From positions 1 to 64,000 of the forward strand of contig QCGL01000007.1 of NCBI GenBank assembly GCA_003279935.1: a stretch of DNA of 64,000 nt. Direction: 5' to 3'. Made by a program: the position numbers and the translations under genes. Each line of letters begins with the position of its first letter. The first letter of the stretch is position 1. This document shows positions 27,841-35,660 of this stretch, in pieces. The notes beneath the pieces are model-generated. The model did no database searches, had not been told where the DNA came from, and saw nothing but the letters and a program-made list of their open reading frames with translations. Source of the DNA: Prochlorococcus sp. AG-388-A04. Lineage in GTDB: Bacteria; Cyanobacteriota; Cyanobacteriia; PCC-6307; Cyanobiaceae.

Positions 27841-29301
27841 TTAGAGGGGAGTAGATTTACTTAAATAAAGACTTTTTTGTCTTAAAGATTGATAAGTAGT
27901 TAAAAATCTTAAAATAGTTTTTGAACAATTTAAAGAGGTAAATAAACTTATAACAACTCCTATACCAAGTGTTGCAGCAAAACCCTTTACAAAATTAGTT
28001 CCTAATAAAAACAACACAAAACAACTTACAAAGGTTGTAATATGGCCATCGATAATAGACGAATTAGCTCTTTGAAACCCACTATCAATTGATCTTATAA
28101 GAGTATTTCCATTTATAAGTTCCTCTCTAATTCTCTCAAAAATTAAAACATTTGCATCGACAGCCATACCAATACTTAAAATTAATCCAGCAATTCCAGG
28201 TAAAGTTAATGTCACTGGTATTAAAGAATAAAGAGCTAGGTTAAAAAAACCATAAAAAATCAAGGAAATAACAGAAACAAAACCTAGAATTCTATAGTTA
28301 AAAATCATAAATATTCCAACAAATATCAATCCACAAATAGAAGCATAAAGACTCTTAACAATATTTTTTGAACCAAGTAAAGGACCAATAGTGTTAGTTT
28401 CAACAATTTCAATAGGTAAAGGTAAAGAACCACCCTTAAGTTGAACTTCTAATTCCCTGGCGTTTTCAGCTGAAAAATTTCCACTTATCGTTGCTGCTCC
28501 CCCGGTAATACCAGTATTTATGAATTGGCTTCCAACACTTGCTTCGCTAATAGATTCTCCATCAAGAACAATTGACAAAAGTTTATCGGTACCCGCTATG
28601 GATTTAGTAATTTCAGCAAATTTTTGACCACCATCATTACTAAAGGATAATGAGACCTCCCAATTATTATTAGTTTGCTCTTGCCTCCTACCAGCATTTA
28701 TTAAATCTTTGCCTGATAAGTTAGTTTTATTGAACAGATTAGCAATTTCATTACTTATATATTTTTTAATTTCGACCAATCTCTCAAATAATTGCTGATT
28801 ATTAGGAGAATAATTTATATCATTTTCAATTTCAGTAAGATTGTCCATAAGAAGTATAGAGGTCTCTTCGTTTCGTTTATCACCACTTTTGAATTGTTCA
28901 ATTAAATCATTAATTTTTAATCTCTGCAATTGCAGATTTTTTAATTGAGAACTTGTATTTTCTTTTTGAATTCTAAATTCTAATAAAGCAGTTTTACCTA
29001 ATATCCTAGAGGCAGACAAAGGGTTTTGTTCACCTGGTAACTCCAAAATTAATTGATCACGTCCTAATGTTTGTAAATTAGATTCAGCCACTCCTAAATT
29101 ATTCACACGTTTATCTAAAACTGCATTGACAGCCTCTAATTCTTCTTTTGAAACTTTCCCATCTTCTTTAACCAATTGAAGAGTTAGTTGAGAACCTCCT
29201 TTTAAATCAAGACCTAATTGTAGTGGGAAATTAATTAATAAATAAATAGAAAAAGTCAATAGAAAAATAATAAAAAAAAGCCAACCTTGCCTTCTTTTCA
29301 T
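27841..29301 (-). CDS. secD: Protein translocase subunit SecD
   Basis: The 486-residue partner of SecF has an N-terminal helix, LGLDLKGGSQLTLQL, a large periplasmic P1 domain (LGVAESNLQTLGRDQLILELPG and RILGKTALLEFR), and five C-terminal helices with GMAVDANVLIFERIREEL. An insertion of about 80 polar residues around 120-200 (SGDKRNEETSILL and following) enlarges the P1 domain, as in other cyanobacterial SecD proteins. It follows pdhB by only 3 nt, so a metabolic and a secretion gene share a transcript. Confidence 0.96.
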   Translation of the reverse strand: MKRRQGWLFFIIFLLTFSIYLLINFPLQLGLDLKGGSQLTLQLVKEDGKVSKEELEAVNAVLDKRVNNLGVAESNLQTLGRDQLILELPGEQNPLSASRILGKTALLEFRIQKENTSSQLKNLQLQRLKINDLIEQFKSGDKRNEETSILLMDNLTEIENDINYSPNNQQLFERLVEIKKYISNEIANLFNKTNLSGKDLINAGRRQEQTNNNWEVSLSFSNDGGQKFAEITKSIAGTDKLLSIVLDGESISEASVGSQFINTGITGGAATISGNFSAENARELEVQLKGGSLPLPIEIVETNTIGPLLGSKNIVKSLYASICGLIFVGIFMIFNYRILGFVSVISLIFYGFFNLALYSLIPVTLTLPGIAGLILSIGMAVDANVLIFERIREELINGNTLIRSIDSGFQRANSSIIDGHITTFVSCFVLFLLGTNFVKGFAATLGIGVVISLFTSLNCSKTILRFLTTYQSLRQKSLYLSKSTPL

Positions 29302-29304
29302 TTC

Positions 29305-30288
29305 CTAAATACTCCCATTGATTACTTCTTCTACTTTTTCGACTATTTGATGCGGTTGAATTATTGTTAGATTTTCCAAATTTCCATTATAAGGAGTAGG
29401 AATATCTTGACTAGATAATCTTATAGGTCTTGTATCAAGATCATCAAAACACTCTTCGGTAATCAAAGCAATTAATTCTGCTCCAATACCTCCAGTCTTC
29501 ATACATTCCTCAACAATAATTACATTATTAGTTTTTTTGATTGATTTTGAAATTGTTTTCATATCAAAAGGTTTTAAACTAATCAGATCAATTAATTCAA
29601 CGTCAATATTTTTCTTATCTAAATCTTCAATAGCCTTTAAACAATGATGTCTCATTCTTGAATAAGTTAATATAGTAATGTCTTTACCCTCTTTGACTAA
29701 ATCAGCTTGATCTAAAGAACAGATATAATCTCCTTCAGGCAATTCTTCAGATAAATTATATAAAAGGACATGTTCAAAAAATAGAACTGGGTTATTGTCC
29801 CTTATAGCAGCTTTCATTAATCCCTTTGCATTAGTAGGAGTGCTACAAGCAACAATTTTAATGCCAGGAACTGCGTGAAAGTAAGCCTCTAGTCTTTGAC
29901 TATGTTCAGCGCCTAATTGTCTACCTACACCTCCAGGCCCACGAACAACTGCGGGTATTTTATAGTTACCGCCACTTGTATATCTGAGCATACCCATGTT
30001 ATTTGAAATTTGATTAAAGGCTAATAGTAAAAATCCCATATTCATACCTTCAACTATCGGTCTTAATCCTGTCATGGCCGCACCAACAGCCATACCAGTA
30101 AAGCTATTTTCAGCAATTGGTGTATCTAAAACTCTTAATTCTCCATATTTTTCATATAGATCCTTAGTGACCTTATAAGAACCCCCATATTGACCTACAT
30201 CTTCTCCCATAATGCAAACGTTTACATCATTTGCCATCTCTTCATCAATTGCTTCTTTCAAAGCATTAAATAATAAAGTACTAGCCAC
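29305..30288 (-). CDS. pdhB: Pyruvate dehydrogenase E1 component, beta subunit
   Basis: The 327-residue transketolase-like subunit has [34 protein letters not shown] and [17 protein letters not shown], the usual beta-subunit landmarks for thiamine-diphosphate binding, and the C-terminal domain ([16 protein letters not shown]). With the alpha subunit, E2 and E3 it makes acetyl-CoA from pyruvate. The start is GTG at 30288, with AGGAAA a few bases before it. The alpha subunit gene is not in the window. Confidence 0.96.
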   Translation of the reverse strand: MASTLLFNALKEAIDEEMANDVNVCIMGEDVGQYGGSYKVTKDLYEKYGELRVLDTPIAENSFTGMAVGAAMTGLRPIVEGMNMGFLLLAFNQISNNMGMLRYTSGGNYKIPAVVRGPGGVGRQLGAEHSQRLEAYFHAVPGIKIVACSTPTNAKGLMKAAIRDNNPVLFFEHVLLYNLSEELPEGDYICSLDQADLVKEGKDITILTYSRMRHHCLKAIEDLDKKNIDVELIDLISLKPFDMKTISKSIKKTNNVIIVEECMKTGGIGAELIALITEECFDDLDTRPIRLSSQDIPTPYNGNLENLTIIQPHQIVEKVEEVINGSI

Positions 30289-30339
30289 GAGTAATTTCCT
30301 AATTTATCATATATATAAATTTATACCATCAAGGTTGAA

Positions 30340-30435
30340 TTAGCCTCCTTCGGCAAAAGTTATGAGTAGTAATATTGACAAAATCATGCCTGGAGAGAGC
30401 AAAAGTATTAAAAGGCCTAAGTCATGTAAAGACAT
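30340..30435 (-). CDS. Candidate 31-residue single-helix membrane protein
   Basis: A short frame between the DUF3082 gene and pdhB, on their strand, encodes MSLHDLGLLILLLSPG, then a continuous hydrophobic helix and the end TFAEGG. The size and layout resemble the tiny thylakoid subunits of the photosystems and cytochrome b6f (PsbM, PsaM, PetN and the like), but I cannot match it to any of them. No clear Shine-Dalgarno. It would explain the 183-nt gap before pdhB. Confidence 0.5.
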   Translation of the reverse strand: MSLHDLGLLILLLSPGMILSILLLITFAEGG

Positions 30436-30471
30436 TAAAAAATAATAGTTTTATTCAATAATATTAGGAAA

Positions 30472-30789
30472 TCAATTTTTTTTTATCAAAAAACTTCGAA
30501 TAAATACAATAAAAAGACCTATTCCTATAAACGCAAAAGAGAAAGTTAATAAGAAGGACAATCCAATAATTAATGTATTAATACTAGAGGATATACTTTG
30601 AACAATTTCAGATGAGTTTGATGGTTTATGGAGTGAAAAGTAAATTGCAATTTTATTACTTATAAAATAAGAAAATATACAAAGGAGGAAACTTGTTAAT
30701 GACCCAGTTAAAAAACTTAAGGGACCTTTTTCAGGGATATTTTGCTTTTCAATATTTACTTTATTAATTGATGTTTGTTCATTATTCAT
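30472..30789 (-). CDS. DUF3082 family membrane protein
   Basis: The 105-residue protein has a polar N-terminus, then GPLSFLTGSLTSFLLC leading into two membrane helices, and a charged C-terminus. I recognise the cyanobacterial DUF3082 family, commonly found beside ispE as here (ispE ends 20 nt away). The function is unknown. The gene order ispE, DUF3082, pdhB on one strand suggests an operon. Confidence 0.75.
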   Translation of the reverse strand: MNNEQTSINKVNIEKQNIPEKGPLSFLTGSLTSFLLCIFSYFISNKIAIYFSLHKPSNSSEIVQSISSSINTLIIGLSFLLTFSFAFIGIGLFIVFIRSFLIKKN

Positions 30790-30809
30790 TTTTAAATAGA
30801 GAAAAATTT

Positions 30810-31748
30810 TTACAAAAAGGTAATACCGCTATTAATTAATTTACAGACCCAAGCTTCGAATCCATTATTATTAAACATTTTATGGTTTTGTTCAAAAACT
30901 TCACTAGCTATATTTATATCTTTAAAGAGAGCAAAACATGTTGGGCCAGATCCACTCATTGAGAATGATAAACAATTTTGCAAATTTGAAAGTAGATATA
31001 ATGCTTTCTTTACAGAATTATTTTCTCTCTCAACAATAATTTGCAAATCATTTTTTACATTTATTCTTTGTTCTGATAATTTAAAATCGTTGAATCTCTT
31101 TACTCTTAAATCATTTCTGATTTTTTTTGTTTTCTCAGTTTCAGTAAAATATTTTGGACAAAATTCTTGACTATATTTTTTATAAGTATCTACAGTTGAA
31201 ATTGAAATATTTGGGTTTTTTAAAAGAATTACACCAAAATCAAGATTAGAACTGTATTTCTCAAGAATTTCCCCCCTTCCAAAACAAAATTGGATTCCTC
31301 CTTCTATAAAAAAAGGTACATCTGACCCTAGTTTTGCCGAAAGTAAAAAAATAGTTTCGTAATCAAGGTCTAAATCCCATAATTTATTAAGTCCAATTAA
31401 TGTTGCAGCTGCATTACTAGAACCACCAGCTAAGCCAGCACCGATAGGAATATTCTTTTTTAAAAATATATTAGCCCCTAATTCTTTATTTTTTGATACG
31501 TCCTTTATAAAATTTGCCGCTTTTATTATTAAGTTATCTTCATCTAGATTTAGGTTTTTGCTATCAGACTTTAGCTTAATTTCCCCAATTTGATTATTTT
31601 CAAATTCTATATAGTCTGATAGATCAATGTTCTGCATTATCATCGCTAATTCATGATATCCGTCCTCTCTTTTTCCTATAATTTCAAGATGGAGATTTAT
31701 CTTTGCAGGAGATTTAACACAAATCTTAGTTGTAGATAATTTTGACAT
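30810..31748 (-). CDS. ispE: 4-diphosphocytidyl-2-C-methyl-D-erythritol kinase
   Basis: The 312-residue GHMP kinase catalyses the fourth step of the MEP isoprenoid pathway. It has SPAKINLHLEIIGKREDGYHEL at the N-terminus, the ATP-binding loop PIGAGLAGGSSNAAATL and the C-terminal SMSGSGPTCFALF. The length is normal. It lies 1 nt after rsmA. dxs, the first enzyme of the pathway, is at 6226-8139. Confidence 0.97.
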   Translation of the reverse strand: MSKLSTTKICVKSPAKINLHLEIIGKREDGYHELAMIMQNIDLSDYIEFENNQIGEIKLKSDSKNLNLDEDNLIIKAANFIKDVSKNKELGANIFLKKNIPIGAGLAGGSSNAAATLIGLNKLWDLDLDYETIFLLSAKLGSDVPFFIEGGIQFCFGRGEILEKYSSNLDFGVILLKNPNISISTVDTYKKYSQEFCPKYFTETEKTKKIRNDLRVKRFNDFKLSEQRINVKNDLQIIVERENNSVKKALYLLSNLQNCLSFSMSGSGPTCFALFKDINIASEVFEQNHKMFNNNGFEAWVCKLINSGITFL

Positions 31749-31749
31749 T

Positions 31750-32583
31750 TTACTGATTCTTATTTGTTATTTTAATACAAGCCTCTGCAAGCTTAATCCA
31801 TTTATTAATTGAAATATCCTGAGGTCTTAAATTAAAGCATATTTGAGATGATTCTGATAATTTCTCTATTTCATCCGCTGAAAGTATTGAATTAAGAGAA
31901 TTTCTTATCATTTTTCTCCTTGAATTAAATGAAATCCTAAGAAGTTTATCTAAATATTTCTCTACTTTAATATCTAAACGCATCTCTGGTCTCAATGGTT
32001 CAAAAACAACCAATGAAGAAAACACTTTTGGAGGAGGGTCAAATGAAGATGGAGGTACATCACATATTCTTGTTATGTTAGAAATGAGTTGCATTCGGAC
32101 ACTTAGAGCTCCTGCATTAGTATTTCCATCCTTAGCTAAGATCCTATCTACAACATCCTTTTGCATTAAGAAAATTATTTTATTGTAATTATTCTTACTA
32201 ATTATTCCTAATCTTCCTACAAAAATATCTAATATTGGGCCTGTAATATTGTATGGGATATTTGCGATCACTTTTGTGATTTTTTTATTTATTGATTCAA
32301 GATTTGTTGAAAGAATATCTCCTTGTTGGAGAGAAAAATTTTTATCATTTTTAAATTTATTATTTAAAATGTCAATTAAATCTTTATCTAACTCGATAGC
32401 ATGTAATCTACTAATTTTTGAATCTAATAATTTCGATGTTAAAGCTCCTCTTCCGGGACCAATTTCTAAAATAAAATCTTTTTCTTCCAGTTCAGCTACC
32501 TCTTTGATTTTCTCTAATATCAGATTATTAACCAACCAATGTTGTCCAAATCTTTTTTTTTGATGATGGTTCTTAAAATTCAT
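31750..32583 (-). CDS. rsmA: 16S rRNA dimethyladenosine transferase RsmA (KsgA)
   Basis: The enzyme dimethylates A1518 and A1519 of 16S rRNA late in small-subunit assembly. RFGQHWLVN opens the domain, SAM motif I is [15 protein letters not shown] and the adenine-binding motif IV is NIPYNI. I place the start at ATG 32583, giving 277 residues and the family-typical distance to FGQHWL. The frame is open upstream for 42 more codons, but that stretch is hydrophobic and not family-like. It overlaps or abuts the divergent gene's 5' end. Confidence 0.95.
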   Translation of the reverse strand: MNFKNHHQKKRFGQHWLVNNLILEKIKEVAELEEKDFILEIGPGRGALTSKLLDSKISRLHAIELDKDLIDILNNKFKNDKNFSLQQGDILSTNLESINKKITKVIANIPYNITGPILDIFVGRLGIISKNNYNKIIFLMQKDVVDRILAKDGNTNAGALSVRMQLISNITRICDVPPSSFDPPPKVFSSLVVFEPLRPEMRLDIKVEKYLDKLLRISFNSRRKMIRNSLNSILSADEIEKLSESSQICFNLRPQDISINKWIKLAEACIKITNKNQ

Positions 32584-32641
32584 CCAAAAGAGAAATAATA
32601 TGTTTAAATTAAATGTACATCTTATATCTTTATTAAATAGT

Positions 32642-32953
32642 ATGGGCCTATCAAAAAAAAATTTAGGTAAACTCAATACTTTTATTAAAAATAATAATTT
32701 AGTTAGCAAAAATAACTCAATTGAAAAACCTCATAAATCCCACCAGGCTTCCAAAGTTGAAGACCCTTCCAAAATTTTTTATTCTATAATTGATAACTCC
32801 GATAATATAAATGAGACATCAGATACAAATCAATTATTAAAAAAAAGTGAGGACGTTTTTCATACTACAAATTCTAGAAAAACTAATACATCAGAGAATC
32901 TATCGACAGAGGAAGAACTATATGACGAATTTAATTATCTTCTTGATGAATAA
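32642..32953 (+). CDS. Hypothetical polar protein, about 103 residues
   Basis: The protein begins [19 protein letters not shown], continues as a Ser/Asn/Lys-rich and probably disordered middle, and ends in an acidic tail ([14 protein letters not shown]). I chose ATG 32642. An upstream ATG at 32600 would add 14 hydrophobic residues and leave only 16 nt to the divergent rsmA start. I do not recognise a family. It precedes rlmH by 20 nt and may share its transcript. Confidence 0.6.
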   Translation: MGLSKKNLGKLNTFIKNNNLVSKNNSIEKPHKSHQASKVEDPSKIFYSIIDNSDNINETSDTNQLLKKSEDVFHTTNSRKTNTSENLSTEEELYDEFNYLLDE

Positions 32954-32973
32954 AGAAATTTTTCTTTTTTTCT

Positions 32974-33387
32974 ATGCTTCAAACTAATAGATTATCAATA
33001 AATGCTATTGGTAAAATAAAAAAAAATTGGATAAGAGAAGGAATTAATCAATACAAAAAAAGAATGCCTGACCTTATTATTAAAGAAACCAAAAGTTTTA
33101 ATATAGATAGTTTTCAAGTTAATAATATTATTATTTGCCTTACTGAAGAAGGACAATCCTTTAATTCAATTGAACTAACTTCCCTACTTTTAAATTTTAA
33201 AAATAAAAAAATTAATTTTCTTATTGGAGACGCAGATGGAATCCCTTCAGATATTAAAGATAAATCAAATCTTCTACTAAGCCTCTCCCCTCTTACTTTT
33301 CCTCATGAACTTTCAAGATTAATTCTTATCGAACAAATTTATAGAGCTATTTCTATTTCTAATAATTCGCCTTATCATCGCGCTTAA
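32974..33387 (+). CDS. rlmH: 23S rRNA (pseudouridine1915-N3)-methyltransferase
   Basis: The 137-residue SPOUT methyltransferase modifies pseudouridine 1915 in helix 69 of 23S rRNA. The SAM-binding knot is seen as [10 protein letters not shown] (IGGxxG-like) and [20 protein letters not shown], with the terminal YHRA used in catalysis and dimerisation. The N-terminus ([25 protein letters not shown]) fits the family. The gene ends 120 nt before umuD, a region that holds the LexA-like operator. Confidence 0.95.
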   Translation: MLQTNRLSINAIGKIKKNWIREGINQYKKRMPDLIIKETKSFNIDSFQVNNIIICLTEEGQSFNSIELTSLLLNFKNKKINFLIGDADGIPSDIKDKSNLLLSLSPLTFPHELSRLILIEQIYRAISISNNSPYHRA

Positions 33388-33449
33388 ACAGAAGATTTAA
33401 GATTAATACATAATCCTCTTAAAACAAACACACTTTTAAATTTTAATAT

Positions 33450-33467
33450 ATAGTATATATGTACTAT
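33450..33467 (+). promoter_or_regulatory. LexA/SOS operator before umuDC
   Basis: ATAGTATATATGTACTAT is an inverted repeat with 6-bp arms (ATAGTA and TACTAT) around TATATG. Its core AGTATATATGTACT (33452-33465) matches the published cyanobacterial LexA consensus RGTACNNNDGTWCB at all positions but one (T for C). It lies 40 nt before the umuD start, where it would cover a promoter. The location before an error-prone polymerase operon makes SOS repression the natural reading. Confidence 0.75.
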
Positions 33468-33507
33468 TGTAAGGATTTCGTATTCTTCTGATTTAACTTT
33501 TAAAAAG

Positions 33508-33894
33508 GTGAAAATTCCATTATTAAGTGATTCGGTCTCAGCGGGTTTTCCCTCTCCTGCAGATGACTATACTGAGGAAAATATTGATTTGAACGAGCAT
33601 TTAATATCTAATCCTTTTAGTACTTTTTTTCTTAGAGTCAAAGGTGACTCAATGATCAATTCAGGAATTAAAGATAAAGATTTAATAATAGTAGATAAGA
33701 GTCTAACTGCTAAACCAGGAAATATTATTATTGCGATGATAGATGGAGAATTTACTATAAAAAGATTATCCATAAAAAATAATGAATTATATTTAAAAGC
33801 AGAAAATCATAAATATCCAGACTTCAGTTTTAGAAATCACATTGATATACAAATTTGGGGAGTTGTAATCTATTCAATACATAGTTACTTATGA
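33508..33894 (+). CDS. umuD: UmuD-like SOS mutagenesis protein (S24 peptidase)
   Basis: The 128-residue LexA-family protein self-cleaves to form the active mutagenesis accessory protein. The cleavage region reads SAGFPSPADDY, with Ala12-Gly13 as the scissile bond (Cys-Gly in E. coli UmuD). The catalytic dyad is Ser48 in KGDSM and Lys85 in IKRL. There is no DNA-binding domain, which separates it from LexA. The start is GTG at 33508 behind AAAAAGG. It overlaps umuC by 4 nt (ATGA), so the two are translationally coupled. Confidence 0.93.
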   Translation: MKIPLLSDSVSAGFPSPADDYTEENIDLNEHLISNPFSTFFLRVKGDSMINSGIKDKDLIIVDKSLTAKPGNIIIAMIDGEFTIKRLSIKNNELYLKAENHKYPDFSFRNHIDIQIWGVVIYSIHSYL

Positions 33895-35183
33895 AAAGTA
33901 AAAGCTCAAGTACTGAAGCAATAGCTCTTATAGATGCCAATAATTTCTACGCATCGTGCGAACAAAGTATTAACCCGAATTTAAGGAACAAGCCAGTAGT
34001 AATCTTATCTAATAACGACGGATGTATTATCGCAAGAAGCCCTGAAGCTCGTGCTTTGAAAATAAAAATGGGAATTCCTTATTTTAAAGTCAAAGAAAGT
34101 TTGAATAACTTAGGAGTTGCAGTCCTAAGTTCCAATTACTCGCTCTATGGTGATATGAGCAAGAGATTAATGAATTTATTAAAGGACTATTCTGAAGAGA
34201 TAGAGATTTATTCTATTGATGAAGCCTTTATTTCAATTCTTAGACCAAAAGATAAGAATTTAAATCCTTGGGCAAGAAAAGTAAGGTGCTTAATATATCA
34301 AAATCTAGGAATAACTTTAACAATAGGAATAGCAGAAAACAAAGTAAGGGCAAAAATTGCTAATAATCTGGCTAAGAATATAGATTCTTCCTCAGGAATA
34401 TTTGATTTAGCTAGGATCTATAATGATAATGATTACTTAAGAAAAATTAATGTAGAAAAAATATGGGGTATTGGTAAACAAACCTCTAATTGGTTAAAAA
34501 GCAAAGGGATTAAAAATGCAAAAGAATTCAGAGATATGGATGAAGATCAAATCATTAAGAAATTAGGGATCATAGGGAAAAGATTACAAATGGAATTAAA
34601 AGGTAATAAATGTCTTCCGATAGAAATAATTAAGAAGCCAAAAAAAGAGATTCAAGTCAGTAGAAGCTTTGGAAAACCAATCACAAAATTAGAAGATTTA
34701 ACTCAAGCATTAGCAATTTATGCAATAAAAGCGTCCGAGAAAATGAGAAGTCAAAGCTTAAAATCATCTGCCATTACTATATTTGTAAGAACTAGTCATT
34801 ATTCAAATCATCCTTATCAAAAAAGTGCTTATAAAAAACTTATAAATGCAACAGATAATACAAGTACTATTTTAAAAACAGTACTTGCATTATCTAAAGA
34901 AATTTATACTCCGGAATATAAATTATCAAAAGCTGGAATTTTAATGCAGGATTTAACTAATTGCAACTATTTACAGCAATCAATTATTAATTACGAATCT
35001 CAAGAGGAATCAAAAAAATCAATCCGTCTTATGAAAACAATTGACTCCTTGAATAAAAAATTTAATAATGAAGTAATTACATGGGCAATTGCAAAAAAAA
35101 CACAAGAATGGGCAATGAATAGAAATTCATTAAGTTCTGGATCTACAACAGATATTAGAAAAATTCCAAATATACTGATATAA
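33891..35183 (+). CDS. umuC: UmuC-like translesion DNA polymerase (Y family)
   Basis: The 430-residue polymerase V catalytic subunit begins ALIDANNFYASCEQ, which carries the first metal-binding Asp and the steric-gate region. It continues with SNNDGCIIARSPEAR and YSIDEAFI, whose Asp-Glu pair completes the active site. Little-finger and C-terminal regions follow. With cleaved UmuD it copies damaged templates at the cost of mutations. It is cotranscribed with umuD, and the next gene starts 8 nt downstream. Confidence 0.95.
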   Translation: MKSKSSSTEAIALIDANNFYASCEQSINPNLRNKPVVILSNNDGCIIARSPEARALKIKMGIPYFKVKESLNNLGVAVLSSNYSLYGDMSKRLMNLLKDYSEEIEIYSIDEAFISILRPKDKNLNPWARKVRCLIYQNLGITLTIGIAENKVRAKIANNLAKNIDSSSGIFDLARIYNDNDYLRKINVEKIWGIGKQTSNWLKSKGIKNAKEFRDMDEDQIIKKLGIIGKRLQMELKGNKCLPIEIIKKPKKEIQVSRSFGKPITKLEDLTQALAIYAIKASEKMRSQSLKSSAITIFVRTSHYSNHPYQKSAYKKLINATDNTSTILKTVLALSKEIYTPEYKLSKAGILMQDLTNCNYLQQSIINYESQEESKKSIRLMKTIDSLNKKFNNEVITWAIAKKTQEWAMNRNSLSSGSTTDIRKIPNILI

Positions 35184-35191
35184 AATGAAAT

Positions 35192-35647
35192 ATGGAATTT
35201 ATATTATTTTTAAGTAAAATCGATAAGGAGATAATAGAGCTGATTAATAAATCAAATAATTCAATAGAAGAAAATACAGCTCTTTGTGCTATGGATAAAA
35301 AGTTTGTTGGTTTTTACAAAAGAAAAGAAAAAGCAATAGTTATTTGCACTGAAAATGCTAAAAAATTAGGAGGATATAAAGAAGGCGAACGTCATGATAA
35401 TCACAAAACAAATCTTTATATAAGAAGAGCTTTAAGGCATGAGACGACACATCTAGTCCAGTCATGCAATAACAATCAACCCACAGGGATAATAAAAAAT
35501 ATAGAAGATAAAATTCATTCAAGAAAATTAAAAGCTTTAAATTCCTCAGTACAAATATCTGGAAATTATGATAAAGAGTTAGAGGCTTATGTTATGGAGG
35601 ACAAGCCAAGAAAAGTAAAAGAGGTACTGAAAATTTATTGTTTATAA
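35192..35647 (+). CDS. Small HExxH (zincin-like) protein downstream of umuDC
   Basis: The 151-residue protein has no signal peptide or membrane helix. It contains RHETTHLVQSC, with H83-E84-x-x-H87 as a zinc-peptidase-type motif, and a possible third ligand, Glu131, in KELEAYVME. That layout is gluzincin-like and faintly recalls Atp23/M76 peptidases, but I cannot assign a family. It begins 8 nt after umuC and probably lies under the same LexA-like operator. Whether it is a protease, a decayed one or a structural metal protein is unknown. Confidence 0.75.
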   Translation: MEFILFLSKIDKEIIELINKSNNSIEENTALCAMDKKFVGFYKRKEKAIVICTENAKKLGGYKEGERHDNHKTNLYIRRALRHETTHLVQSCNNNQPTGIIKNIEDKIHSRKLKALNSSVQISGNYDKELEAYVMEDKPRKVKEVLKIYCL

Positions 35648-35660
35648 ATTCTTAAAAAAT

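Noticed and set aside
32584..32709. 42-codon N-terminal extension of rsmA
   Set aside because: The extension is hydrophobic, not family-like, and overlaps the divergent gene; ATG 32583 gives the normal RsmA start.
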